A stretch of 64,000 nt of DNA from assembly GCF_020982545.1 (NCBI RefSeq), contig NZ_JAJKLK010000031.1, forward strand, positions 310,001-374,000, in the 5' to 3' direction. The stretch comes from Streptomyces sp. MNU76. Its GTDB lineage: Bacteria > Actinomycetota > Actinomycetes > Streptomycetales > Streptomycetaceae. Below the pieces are notes generated by a model that saw only the letters and a list, made by a program, of their open reading frames with translations, was not told the origin of the DNA and searched no databases. The position numbers and the translations under genes are program-made. Below are positions 52,576 through 61,552 of the stretch, in pieces (the first letter of the stretch is position 1; every line of letters starts with the position of its first letter).

Positions 52576-53190
52576 TCAGCGGGATCCGGCGGCCGCGTCG
52601 ACGGCGCGCTCGGTGATCAGGTGGGCCGTCTCGTTCACCGAGTGCAGGACGAGCCTCCCGCCCGGCATCCGCCGCACCCGGCTGATCGAGGTGTAGCCGG
52701 GGTGGAACCAGAACATCGTGGGCAGGCCGAGCATCGTCGCGAGATACGTGTTGATGATTCCGCCGTGGCACACGGCCGCGACCCGCTCGCCGGGCTGCGC
52801 GTCGAGGACGGTGTCCATGGCGCGTACGGCACGCGCGCGGAAGGCGTCCCAGTCCAGGTCCGGCACGAAGTCCTCGTACCGTCCCTCGGCGAGCGCCACC
52901 GACCGGGGGTCGTCCCGCTGTATCTGCTCGGGCGGCGTGTAGGGGTGCGAGACGTCGGTGTCCCATTCCCGCAGGTCGTCCAGGACGGTGGCGGTCATCC
53001 CGGTGAGCCGTTCCAGGGGCGCCACGGTCTCGCGGGCACGCCGGAACGGGCTGGAGTAGAGGGCGTCGATGTGCTCGTGCGCCAGCCAGGCGGCGACGCG
53101 CTCGGCCTGGGCCGTGCCCTCCGGCGACAGCCCCGGGTCGAACACGCCCGCCAACGGGAGGCCGTGCCGGACGAGGAGGAGTTCGGTCAT
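52576..53190 (-). CDS. histidine phosphatase family protein
   Basis: A 204-residue phosphoglycerate-mutase-like phosphatase. The RHG motif is LLLVRHGLPLAG, the second His lies in AAVCHGGIINTYLA near residue 150, and SSPFRRARETVAPL carries the phosphate-pocket Arg. The ATG at 53190 starts MTELLLVRHG. The substrate is unknown. Its place between acyl-CoA ligase and thiolase suggests removal of a phosphate from a pathway intermediate or a housekeeping role. Confidence 0.9.
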   Translation of the reverse strand: MTELLLVRHGLPLAGVFDPGLSPEGTAQAERVAAWLAHEHIDALYSSPFRRARETVAPLERLTGMTATVLDDLREWDTDVSHPYTPPEQIQRDDPRSVALAEGRYEDFVPDLDWDAFRARAVRAMDTVLDAQPGERVAAVCHGGIINTYLATMLGLPTMFWFHPGYTSISRVRRMPGGRLVLHSVNETAHLITERAVDAAAGSR

Positions 53191-53279
53191 GGGTGATCCT
53201 TCGAGCGAGGGAAGGCGGACAGGCCGGGAGGCGGGGAGGGCGGGAAGTACGACCGTGCCGGGGCGCTCAGCAGGCGTGC

Positions 53280-54818
53280 TCAGCCGGCGATGGTCCGTTC
53301 CGAGCCCCAGTAGGGGCGGCGCATCGCGCGTTTGTCGAGCTTGCCCATCGCGTTGCGCACGAGCTCGGGCACGAACTCGTAGGTCTTCGGGCACTTGTAG
53401 GCGGCGAGGCGTGCGCGGCAGAACAGGTCCAGCTCGGCGGGCGGCGGCTGGTCGGCCGCCGCCACGACCAGGGCCCGCAGGGACTCACCGAAGTCCGGGT
53501 CGGGCACGCCGATGACCGCGGCCTCGGCGACCGCCGGGTGCTGCCGCAGCACGGCCTCGCTCTCCGCCGGGTAGAGGTTGACCCCGCCGGAGACCACGAC
53601 GTCCGCGGCGCGGTCGGTGATGAAGATGTAGCCGTCCGCGTCGACGAAGCCGATGTCGCCGAGTGTGAAGACACCGGGGGAGAGGTAGGCGGACCTGGTC
53701 TTGTCCGGGTCCGCGTGGTAGCGGACGCCCTGCTCCTCGGGCGCACGGAAGGCGAGCAGCCCGTGCTCGCCGGGCGGCAGTTCCCGGCCGTCGTCACCGG
53801 TGACCAGCACCTCGAACGGGGGCCGCACGCGTCCGACGGATCCCGGGTGGGCCAGCCACTCGGCGCTGCTGATGCGGGCCACGGTTCCCGCCTCGCTGGC
53901 ACCGTACGACTCCGTCAGCACCGGACCGAACCAGTCGATCATGGCTCGCTTCACGTCCGGTGGACACGCGGAGCCGGTGTGGGAGACCTGCCGGAGGCTG
54001 GAGACGTCGTACCGGGCGCGGACCTCGTCCGGAAGGGCCAGCAGCCGTTGGAAGTGGGTGGGCACCATCACCGTCGAGGAGACCCGCCACCCCCGCACCC
54101 TGTGGAGAAACGCCTCCGCGCCGAACCTGCCCAGGACGACCACCGGCTGCCCCGCCGCCAGGTGCCGCAGCGAGGTCAGCGGCGCGTTGTGCTGCAGGGG
54201 GCCGCACACCAGGTGCGGTCCCGGAGGGAACCCGGGCCGGGCGGACATCGCGGCGAGATAGGCGGAGGAGTCGGCGACCGGGCCGCTCACCCAGCGCACC
54301 TCGGTGCCGCGCGCCCGACCGGTGGTGCCCGAGGTGTAGACGAGCGGAGGACGTGCGGGCCGGTCCGTGGGAAGGGTGCGTCCGGCGGGTGCGGCCGCCA
54401 GCCACAGGTCCCAGTCGAAGGCGTGCCCGATCGCCGTGGTCCCGTGCGTCACCAGCGGCAGGCCCAGTTCCCGGGCCGCGTCGAGGGCGGCGCCCGCGCC
54501 GGCGGGTCCGGCGATGATGCCGGTCACGCCCGCGTCGATGATCTGGTCGACGAGCTCCCCCGACGTGAGGTTCCGGGACGTGGCCACGGTCCCGACCCCG
54601 GCCCGCAGGCCGGCGAGATGGGCCACCAGCGTGGGGATCGCGTTGTCGCCGAGGACGGCGATCCGGTCGTCGGGGCCGGGCGCGAACTCCAGCAGCCGTG
54701 CCGCCGCTCGCGCGACCTGGTCGGCGAGTGCGGACCAGCACAGCACGTTCAGGTCGTCCGCGAGGGCGGGCTCGTCCGGTGTCTCCTGGGCGCGACGGTC
54801 GAGTGGCAGCAGCGACAT
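53280..54818 (-). CDS. AMP-forming acyl-CoA synthetase
   Basis: A 512-residue ANL-superfamily ligase. The P-loop PLVYTSGTTGRARG is near residue 170, with LTESYGASEAGTVA, LGDIGFVDADGYIFITDRAADVVVSGGVNLYPAE and the C-terminal ECPKT-type segment YKCPKTYEFVPELVRNAMGKLDKRAM bearing the catalytic Lys. It activates a carboxylic acid with ATP and CoA. It is the first gene of the minus-strand acyl-CoA cluster and diverges from the acyl-CoA dehydrogenase gene. Confidence 0.92.
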   Translation of the reverse strand: MSLLPLDRRAQETPDEPALADDLNVLCWSALADQVARAAARLLEFAPGPDDRIAVLGDNAIPTLVAHLAGLRAGVGTVATSRNLTSGELVDQIIDAGVTGIIAGPAGAGAALDAARELGLPLVTHGTTAIGHAFDWDLWLAAAPAGRTLPTDRPARPPLVYTSGTTGRARGTEVRWVSGPVADSSAYLAAMSARPGFPPGPHLVCGPLQHNAPLTSLRHLAAGQPVVVLGRFGAEAFLHRVRGWRVSSTVMVPTHFQRLLALPDEVRARYDVSSLRQVSHTGSACPPDVKRAMIDWFGPVLTESYGASEAGTVARISSAEWLAHPGSVGRVRPPFEVLVTGDDGRELPPGEHGLLAFRAPEEQGVRYHADPDKTRSAYLSPGVFTLGDIGFVDADGYIFITDRAADVVVSGGVNLYPAESEAVLRQHPAVAEAAVIGVPDPDFGESLRALVVAAADQPPPAELDLFCRARLAAYKCPKTYEFVPELVRNAMGKLDKRAMRRPYWGSERTIAG

Positions 54819-55013
54819 GGCTCCTCCGGCGGCTCCTCGGTCCTCTCCCGATTCGAGGGGAGGACGGATGCCGAGACTGTAGCGTTTATCAAGAAAGTGC
54901 GGAACACTCTGGTCCCAGAAGGAGCCATTACCGCACGTTCCAAAGGTGCGTGCGACGCGCGCTCCGCTCCCTCTTACTCAATCTTTCGTCTGGTAAGTGC
55001 CCGAGGAGGAGCC

Positions 55014-56252
55014 ATGTCACAGCCTGATCCGGACGCATGGCGCACACAGGTCCGGCAGTGGCTGGCCACCGTGCTCGAACCGGCCCGGACGCCGCAGTCC
55101 GCCGGGGCGGCCGCCGACCTGGCCGTGTTCCACAACCTCCCGGAGGACGAGGAACGCCTGCTGCTGGAACGCTGCCGCGCCTACCAGCGGGCCCGCTTCG
55201 ACGCCGGCTACCAGGCGCTGACCCTCCCCACGGACAAGGGTGGCGCGGGCCTGACCGCCGCCCACGTGGCGGCCTTCGCCCAGGAGGAGTCCGCCTTCGA
55301 CGTGCCGCCGTCCACCGAGCTGATCAGCGTCACCGTGCGCCTGGTCGCGATGGCCGTCTCCCTGTTCGGCACGGCCGGGCAACGCGACCACTACGCACGC
55401 GCGTTCCTGCGCACCGACCTGCTGGCCTGCCAGCTCTTCAGCGAGCCCGCCGCCGGATCCGATCTCGCCGCCCTGCGCACCCGCGCCCGGCAGGAAGGCG
55501 ACGACTGGGTGGTCGACGGGCAGAAGGTGTGGACCTCGGGCGCCCAGTTCGCCGACTACGGTCTGCTGCTCGCCCGCACCGACCCGGACGTCGTCAAGCA
55601 GGCCGGCATCACCGCCTTCCTGGTCCCGATGGACGCGCCCGGTGTGGAGGTGCGTCCCATCCGTCAGATGAGTGGCGGCGCCTCCTTCAACGAGGTCTTC
55701 CTGACCGGCGTACGCGTCCCGGACCGGCTCCGGATAGGGCGCCCGGGCCAGGGCTGGGAGGTCGCCACCGCCACTCTTGCCCATGAGCGGACCGCCTCCG
55801 GCAGCGGCAACCGCCGCAAGGGCGGCACTTTTCCGGACGTCCTCGCCCTTGCCCGCTCCCTCGGCCGCACCGGGGACCCGCTGGTTCGCCAGCGCCTCGC
55901 CGACCTGTACATACGTACCGCCCTGAGAGCGGCCACCGTCGAGCGGGTCGCCAGGACGAGCGCCGCCGGCGGCCGGCCGGGCCCGGAGGCGTCGTTGACC
56001 AAACTCATGGCATCCGAGCTCATGACCCGCACGGGACAGGTCGCCGCCGAGCTGATGGGAGCACGGATCAGCGCCGACACCGGGGAACCGGGCACCTTCG
56101 CCTGGACCCAGCATCTCCTCGGTGCCCCCGGCTACCGGCTGGCCGGAGGCACCGACCAGATCCAGCGCAACCTGATCGGCGAGCGCGTGCTGAAGCTGCC
56201 GCCGGAGCCGCGGGCGGACCGGGCGCCCTTCTCGCAGCTGCCCGGTGACTGA
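55014..56252 (+). CDS. acyl-CoA dehydrogenase family protein
   Basis: A 412-residue FAD acyl-CoA dehydrogenase. LLACQLFSEPAAGSDLAALRT and WVVDGQKVWTSGAQFADYGLLLARTD form the FAD/substrate domain, and YRLAGGTDQIQRNLIGERVLKLP is the C-terminal FAD-binding signature. GTDQIQRNLI lacks an obvious catalytic Glu at the usual loop (GTEQIxR has Asp here), as in several clades. The ATG at 55014 follows GAGGAGGAG. It would give the enoyl-CoA for the hydroxyacyl dehydrogenase and thiolase. It is divergent from the ligase gene. Confidence 0.92.
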   Translation: MSQPDPDAWRTQVRQWLATVLEPARTPQSAGAAADLAVFHNLPEDEERLLLERCRAYQRARFDAGYQALTLPTDKGGAGLTAAHVAAFAQEESAFDVPPSTELISVTVRLVAMAVSLFGTAGQRDHYARAFLRTDLLACQLFSEPAAGSDLAALRTRARQEGDDWVVDGQKVWTSGAQFADYGLLLARTDPDVVKQAGITAFLVPMDAPGVEVRPIRQMSGGASFNEVFLTGVRVPDRLRIGRPGQGWEVATATLAHERTASGSGNRRKGGTFPDVLALARSLGRTGDPLVRQRLADLYIRTALRAATVERVARTSAAGGRPGPEASLTKLMASELMTRTGQVAAELMGARISADTGEPGTFAWTQHLLGAPGYRLAGGTDQIQRNLIGERVLKLPPEPRADRAPFSQLPGD

Positions 56253-56333
56253 GGGGCCGGTCCTGGTGCCTGCGGGACCGGGCCGCGTTCTGGCAATCAC
56301 GAAGGTTCTGCCAATCACGAAGGAGTGACATCG

Positions 56334-57098
56334 ATGGATCTGGGACTGACGGGCGCGAAGGCGCTGGTGACCGGGGCGAGCCGGGGGATCGGCCGGGCTG
56401 TGGCAGCCACCCTGGCGGCCGAGGGATGCTCGCTGGCGCTGTGCGCCCGCGGTGAGGAGGGGCTGGCCAAGGCCGCCGCCGAGCTGCGGGCCGAGGGGGC
56501 CACCGTGTTCGCGGAAGCGGTGGATGTCACCGACCCGGCGGCCCTCGCGGACTTCGTGGAGCGGTCCGCCGCCGAACTCGGCGGCCTGGACCTGCTGGTG
56601 TCCAACGTGTCGGCGGGCAACGTGAAGGGCCCCGAGTCGTGGGAGGCCAGCCTGCGCGGCGACCTGATCCCGTTCGCGGGACTCGTCGAGGCGGCCCTGC
56701 CGCACCTGGAGGCCTCCGACCGGGCCGCGGTCGTGGCCATCGGCACCACCAACGCCTCCGACACCGCGCGTCCGGCCGGAGCGAACTCCTACTCCGCGCT
56801 CAAGGCCGCCGTCGTCCAGCACGCCTCGGCCCTCGCGCACGCCCTCGCTCCGAAGGGCATCCGCGTCAACACCGTCTCGCCCGGCCCCATCGACTTCCCC
56901 GGCGGCGCCTGGGAGACCATCCGCACCAGCCGCCCCGAGGTCTACGAGGAGGTACTCGCCAAGCTGCCGATCGGCCGTTACGGCACCGCGGAGGACGTGG
57001 CCGCGGCAGTGGCCTTCCTGCTCGGGCGGAGCGGCTCCTTCTGCGTCGGGGTCAACCTCGTGGTGGACGGCGGGCTGCTCACCCGCGTCCAGTACTGA
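56334..57098 (+). CDS. SDR family oxidoreductase
   Basis: A 254-residue classical short-chain dehydrogenase. The cofactor motif is VTGASRGIGRAVA, NVSAG replaces NNAG, Tyr and Lys are in NSYSALKAAV, and GVNLVVDGGLLTRVQ ends the protein. Catalytic Ser is replaced by Thr-Asn in IGTTNAS. The ATG at 56334 is chosen because AAGGAG lies nine bases upstream; a GTG at 56325 is in frame. It follows the acyl-CoA dehydrogenase by 81 bp with two CAATCACGAAGG copies between them. Confidence 0.9.
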   Translation: MDLGLTGAKALVTGASRGIGRAVAATLAAEGCSLALCARGEEGLAKAAAELRAEGATVFAEAVDVTDPAALADFVERSAAELGGLDLLVSNVSAGNVKGPESWEASLRGDLIPFAGLVEAALPHLEASDRAAVVAIGTTNASDTARPAGANSYSALKAAVVQHASALAHALAPKGIRVNTVSPGPIDFPGGAWETIRTSRPEVYEEVLAKLPIGRYGTAEDVAAAVAFLLGRSGSFCVGVNLVVDGGLLTRVQY

Positions 57099-57101
57099 GC
57101 C

Positions 57102-57995
57102 GTGGCGGGCCCGGCGGGTCGCCTGGACGCCGTACTGGTCTGCGGCGGCCGATGGCACGACTTCGACCACGCGCGCCTGCGGCTGCTGGAACTGCTCGGT
57201 GAGCATCCGCGCGTGCGCACCACGGTGTACCAGGACTACGGCTGCGAGGCCGCCCTCGACGAGGCCGACCTGCTGGTCACCTACACCTGCGACGTCCGGC
57301 CCCGCCCGGCTCAGCGGGCCGCCCTGGCGCGGTTCGTCGAACGGGGCGGGCGCTGGCTCGCCCTGCACGGCACCAACGCGGTGATCGAGCCGTCGACGGG
57401 CGGCGGGCCGCGTGTGTTCACCACACCACGGCTCCTCGGCGAACTGGCGCAGGTGCTCGGCAGCCAGTTCCTGGCCCATCCGCCGATCGAGCCGTACCAG
57501 GTGCGGGTGACCCGGCCCGACCATCCGCTGGTCGCCGGGATCGGGCCGTTCACGGTCACCGACGAGCTGTACGTGTGCGAACTGCACGGGGAGCTGGACG
57601 TACTGCTGCACGCCGAGTACACGGGACCGTGCCGCGGTTTCGCCGAGGGCGACTCGGCGGCCCTGGACGACGCGCCCCGACCGGTGCTGTATCTCAAGCG
57701 GCACGGGGCAGGCGAGGTCTGCTACTTCACCCTCGGTCACTGCCGGGGGCGCTACGACGTGCAGGACCTCGGGGTGGACGACACGGGGCGCGTGGACCGG
57801 GGCCCCTGGCATACACCGGAGTTCCTGACGGTGCTGCGGCGGTGCGTCGAGCGGACGGTGGGTGCGTGGGGGCGGCGGACGGTTGAGCGCGGCCAGGCGG
57901 TTGAGCGCGGCGGGGGCGGCCGGAGGATTTCGCCCCCGCCGCCCCACCCGTTCCCGTCCCGGGGCTGCGCCCCCGGACCCCCGCTCCGGCCCTGA
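57102..57995 (+). CDS. ThuA domain-containing protein
   Basis: A 297-residue ThuA-like protein (class I glutamine-amidotransferase-like fold). AVLVCGGRWHDFDHAR, DLLVTYTCDVRP, GGRWLALHGTNAV and VCYFTLGHCRGRYD are the family markers. ThuA proteins act in trehalose and related sugar catabolism in rhizobia; the activity here is unknown. The recognisable domain ends near residue 250 (VERTVGAWG). The last 45 residues are Gly/Pro/Arg-rich and read through a hairpin that looks like a terminator, so the natural stop may have been lost. GTG 57102 lies three bases past the SDR stop. Confidence 0.8.
   Translation: MAGPAGRLDAVLVCGGRWHDFDHARLRLLELLGEHPRVRTTVYQDYGCEAALDEADLLVTYTCDVRPRPAQRAALARFVERGGRWLALHGTNAVIEPSTGGGPRVFTTPRLLGELAQVLGSQFLAHPPIEPYQVRVTRPDHPLVAGIGPFTVTDELYVCELHGELDVLLHAEYTGPCRGFAEGDSAALDDAPRPVLYLKRHGAGEVCYFTLGHCRGRYDVQDLGVDDTGRVDRGPWHTPEFLTVLRRCVERTVGAWGRRTVERGQAVERGGGGRRISPPPPHPFPSRGCAPGPPLRP
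57909..57940 (+). terminator. hairpin inside the ThuA 3' extension
   Basis: GGCGGGGGCG (57909-57918) pairs perfectly with CGCCCCCGCC (57931-57940) around a 12-base loop. Its position inside the reading frame supports the view that the frame has run past its natural end. Confidence 0.5.
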
Positions 57996-58008
57996 ACGGG
58001 CCATGTCC

Positions 58009-59073
58009 TCACACGCCGGACGGGCTCAGTGGGCCGTGCGGCAGTACCACCGCGCGGCCGCCGATCTCCCCCGCGTGCAGACGCTCGTACGCCTCGGGCG
58101 CCTGCTCCAGCGTGAAGGTCTCGACGTGGGCGGACACGACACCCTGCCGCGCGAGGTCGAGGACCTCCATGAGTTCCGTCCGGCTGCCCCAGTAGGGGAA
58201 GGCGGCTGTCACCTCGAACGGCAGCCCGCCGCCGAACCCGACGGCCAGCGTGCCGCCGCCGAGGCCGACGACGGTGACATCGCCCTCCAGCGCCACCGAC
58301 GCGGCGGCCACCGCCAGGGTCGCCTCGGCTCCCACGAAGTCCAGGACGACCTCCGCTCCCGTACCGCCGGTGAGTTCCCGCAGCCGCTCGGCCGCCTCGC
58401 CGTCGGAGAGCAGCACCTCATGGGCCCCGACCTCGCGTGCCAGCTCCAGCTTCGCCTCGCCCATGTCGAGGGCGACCACGCGGGCCGGCGTCAGGGCGCG
58501 CAACAGCTGCACGGCGAGGTGGCCCAGACCGCCCACGCCGATCACCACCGCCGTGCTGCCGGGGAGCAGCTTCGGCAGTGATCTGCGGATCGCGTGATAC
58601 GGGGTCAGCCCGGCGTCGGTGAGCGGCGCGGCCTGGACGGGGTCGACCCCGTCCAGCGGAACCAGGTGGCGGGCCGAGTCCACCAGCATGTACTCCGCCA
58701 GGGCACCGGGCCGGCCGAGCCCCGGCGGCAGGATGCCGAGCCCGGCGGCGTACGCGCAGCAGTTCTCCTTGCCCTCGGCGCACTTGTGACAGCGCCCGCA
58801 GCCCCACGGCCCGTACACCGCCACCGCCTCGCCCTCCACCACGGCGGTGACTCCGGCGCCCACCGCCGCCACCGTCCCGACACCCTCGTGACCGAGTGTC
58901 ATCGGCAGCGCGTAGGGGAACTGCTCCTCGGGCCAGCCCATCACCGCCAGGTCGGAGTGGCACAGCCCCGCCGCCGTCACCTTCAGCAGCACCTGGCCCG
59001 GCCCGGGTTCGGGCACCGGAACCTCTGCCACCTCGGGGGCGTGCCCCACCCGTCGGTACTGAACGGCTTTCAT
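58009..59073 (-). CDS. zinc-dependent alcohol dehydrogenase
   Basis: A 354-residue MDR-family alcohol dehydrogenase. The catalytic zinc site is in LCHSDLAV and TLGHEGVGTV. Structural zinc cysteines are in CGRCHKCAEGKENCC, and NAD binding is at VIGVGGLGHLAVQLL. The family resembles propanol-preferring ADHs. The ATG at 59073 overlaps the permease stop as ATGA, so it is the coupled last gene of the sugar operon. Its first 86 codons are also present as a duplicate at 60184-60444. It may oxidise the imported sugar or polyol. Confidence 0.92.
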   Translation of the reverse strand: MKAVQYRRVGHAPEVAEVPVPEPGPGQVLLKVTAAGLCHSDLAVMGWPEEQFPYALPMTLGHEGVGTVAAVGAGVTAVVEGEAVAVYGPWGCGRCHKCAEGKENCCAYAAGLGILPPGLGRPGALAEYMLVDSARHLVPLDGVDPVQAAPLTDAGLTPYHAIRRSLPKLLPGSTAVVIGVGGLGHLAVQLLRALTPARVVALDMGEAKLELAREVGAHEVLLSDGEAAERLRELTGGTGAEVVLDFVGAEATLAVAAASVALEGDVTVVGLGGGTLAVGFGGGLPFEVTAAFPYWGSRTELMEVLDLARQGVVSAHVETFTLEQAPEAYERLHAGEIGGRAVVLPHGPLSPSGV

Positions 59074-60185
59074 CGTCGGACCTCCTCGATGGTGGTTTCC
59101 GCCGGACGGGTCCCCGTCCGGCGGCGCAGCACGGCGGGCAGGGCGACCCTGCCACCGGTGAGGACCAGCGCCACGATGAGGACCGACCCGGTGAACAGGC
59201 TCGCGGCCCACTGCGCGCTGGTGGCGAGCCCGAGCCCGGTGATGCCGGTGCCGAGCAGCAGGACGGCGAGGACCGTGCCCCAGGCGTTGAAGCGGCCCGC
59301 CCGCAACTGCGTCGCCCCGACGAACGCGGCCGCGTACGCCGCCAGCAGATACGGGGTGCCCGCGGTGGGCGATCCGGAGCCGACCGAGGAGGCGAAGACG
59401 ACCCCGGCGAAACCGGAGAGCAGCGCGGAGGCCACCAGGGTCAAAAAGCGCAGCCGGCCCGTGCGCACCCCCTGCAGCCGGGCGGCGTCCGCGTTGAAAC
59501 CGGTCGCGTACAACCGGCGCCCGGTGGCGGTGTGTTCCAGCAGGAACCAGATGGCGACGGCGGCGAGCAGCAGGTACAGCACCGGCAGCGTGATACCGCC
59601 CGCGTCGAGCTGGGCGATGCTCGCGAAAGGCTCGGCGAGCAACTGCACACCGGTGATCGAGCTGTCATTGGTCACCATGGTGATCAGGGACTGGATCAGC
59701 GCTCCGGTGGCCAGGGTGGCGATGAACGAGTCGACGCGCAGGGCCACCACCACGATGCCGTTGACGACACCGATCAGCAGTGCGGCGGTCATCGCCAGGG
59801 CGATCGCCGTGCCGGGACCGAGCCCGGCGGAGACCATCAGATAGGCGGTCAGCACGCTGGTGAGCGACATGGTGTAGGCGACCGAGAGGTCGAAGACCCG
59901 TGCGGTCAGCGGCGGTACGACGCTGAGCGCCACCAGGCCCGCCACGGCGTTGCCGTTCAGTACCTGCTTGACCGTGATGGCGGTCGGGAACGTGTCCGGC
60001 GCCCATACGGAGAAGAGCACGACGATGACCAGCCACACGTACACGGCGCCGATGTTCCGGAACGACAGGGCGACCACCGCCCGTCGGACCGCTGTCCCCG
60101 GTGCGGACACCCTGGATCTCTCCGGTGCGGACGGCGGGAGCCCCGCCGTCCGGGTCGGGGTGGACGTCATGTCACTCGGTTCCTT
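58815..60185. repeat. tandem duplication, copy 1 (1371 bp)
   Basis: This segment is nearly identical to 60186-61552. It carries the complete permease gene, its ribosome-binding site and the 5' 86 codons of the alcohol dehydrogenase. The copies abut directly, with one base of microhomology at the junction. Confidence 0.95.
59070..60170 (-). CDS. sugar ABC transporter permease (RbsC-like), intact copy
   Basis: A 366-residue CUT2 permease. Hydrophobic helices include FRNIGAVYVWLVIVVLFSVW and SLTSVLTAYLMVSAGLGPG; VVVALRVDSFIATLATGALIQSL and AAAFVGATQLRAGRFN are family motifs. Start MTSTPTRTAG at 60170, with AAGGAACC retained just upstream inside the duplicated segment. It can therefore be translated although the operon's original permease copy (60441-61537) is broken. 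Its stop overlaps the dehydrogenase start. Confidence 0.93.
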   Translation of the reverse strand: MTSTPTRTAGLPPSAPERSRVSAPGTAVRRAVVALSFRNIGAVYVWLVIVVLFSVWAPDTFPTAITVKQVLNGNAVAGLVALSVVPPLTARVFDLSVAYTMSLTSVLTAYLMVSAGLGPGTAIALAMTAALLIGVVNGIVVVALRVDSFIATLATGALIQSLITMVTNDSSITGVQLLAEPFASIAQLDAGGITLPVLYLLLAAVAIWFLLEHTATGRRLYATGFNADAARLQGVRTGRLRFLTLVASALLSGFAGVVFASSVGSGSPTAGTPYLLAAYAAAFVGATQLRAGRFNAWGTVLAVLLLGTGITGLGLATSAQWAASLFTGSVLIVALVLTGGRVALPAVLRRRTGTRPAETTIEEVRR

Positions 60186-60444
60186 ACACCGCCACCGCCT
60201 CGCCCTCCACCACGGCGGTGACTCCGGCGCCCACCGCCGCCACCGTCCCGACACCCTCGTGACCGAGTGTCATCGGCAGCGCGTAGGGGAACTGCTCCTC
60301 GGGCCAGCCCATCACCGCCAGGTCGGAGTGGCACAGCCCCGCCGCCGTCACCTTCAGCAGCACCTGGCCCGGCCCGGGTTCGGGCACCGGAACCTCTGCC
60401 ACCTCGGGGGCGTGCCCCACCCGTCGGTACTGAACGGCTTTCAT
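60184..60444 (-). pseudogene. duplicated 5' fragment of the alcohol dehydrogenase
   Basis: 86 codons identical to the start of the dehydrogenase (MKAVQYRRVGHAPEV to EGEAVAV), ending at a TAA created by the duplication junction. It has the zinc-ligand GHEG motif but no cofactor domain, so it is non-functional. Confidence 0.9.
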
Positions 60445-61552
60445 CGTCGGACCTCCTCGATGGTGGTTTCCGCCGGACGGGTCCCCGTCCGGCGGCGCAG
60501 CACGGCGGGCAGGGCGACCCTGCCACCGGTGAGGACCAGCGCCACGATGAGGACCGACCCGGTGAACAGGCTCGCGGCCCACTGCGCGCTGGTGGCGAGC
60601 CCGAGCCCGGTGATGCCGGTGCCGAGCAGCAGGACGGCGAGGACCGTGCCCCAGGCGTTGAAGCGGCCCGCCCGCAACTGCGTCGCCCCGACGAACGCGG
60701 CCGCGTACGCCGCCAGCAGATACGGGGTGCCCGCGGTGGGCGATCCGGAGCCGACCGAGGAGGCGAAGACGACCCCGGCGAAACCGGAGAGCAGCGCGGA
60801 GGCCACCAGGGTCAAAAGCGCAGCCACCCGTGCGCACCCTGCAGCCGGGCGGCGTCCGCGTTGAAACCGGTCGCGTACAACCGGCGCCCGGTGGCGGTGT
60901 GTTCCAGCAGGAACCAGATGGCGACGGCGGCGAGCAGCAGGTACAGCACCGGCAGCGTGATACCGCCCGCGTCGAGCTGGGCGATGCTCGCGAAAGGCTC
61001 GGCGAGCAACTGCACACCGGTGATCGAGCTGTCATTGGTCACCATGGTGATCAGGGACTGGATCAGCGCTCCGGTGGCCAGGGTGGCGATGAACGAGTCG
61101 ACGCGCAGGGCCACCACCACGATGCCGTTGACGACACCGATCAGCAGTGCGGCGGTCATCGCCAGGGCGATCGCCGTGCCGGGACCGAGCCCGGCGGAGA
61201 CCATCAGATAGGCGGTCAGCACGCTGGTGAGCGACATGGTGTAGGCGACCGAGAGGTCGAAGACCCGTGCGGTCAGCGGCGGTACGACGCTGAGCGCCAC
61301 CAGGCCCGCCACGGCGTTGCCGTTCAGTACCTGCTTGACCGTGATGGCGGTCGGGAACGTGTCCGGCGCCCATACGGAGAAGAGCACGACGATGACCAGC
61401 CACACGTACACGGCGCCGATGTTCCGGAACGACAGGGCGACCACCGCCCGTCGGACCGCTGTCCCCGGTGCGGACACCCTGGATCTCTCCGGTGCGGACG
61501 GCGGGAGCCCCGCCGTCCGGGTCGGGGTGGACGTCATGTCACTCGGTTCCTT
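60186..61552. repeat. tandem duplication, copy 2 (1367 bp)
   Basis: Second copy of 58815-60185. Differences cluster in about 35 bases near 60812-60843: one A fewer, GG replaced by A, and two C fewer in a C run, a net loss of four bases that breaks the permease frame. The rest appears identical by eye. Confidence 0.95.
60441..61537 (-). pseudogene. sugar ABC permease, duplicated and frameshifted copy
   Basis: Starts at 61537 like the intact copy and reads correctly for about 240 residues, to near 60835. A net four-base loss then moves the C-terminal half into another frame (60441 to about 60812). As read, the product would lose its last third, including several helices. The start lies one base past the ATPase stop, which is the native operon position, so the original gene is the broken one. 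Confidence 0.88.

Noticed and set aside
53193..55013. Upstream extension of the acyl-CoA dehydrogenase frame
   Set aside because: It is antisense to the acyl-CoA ligase; the ribosome-binding site and homology begin at 55014.
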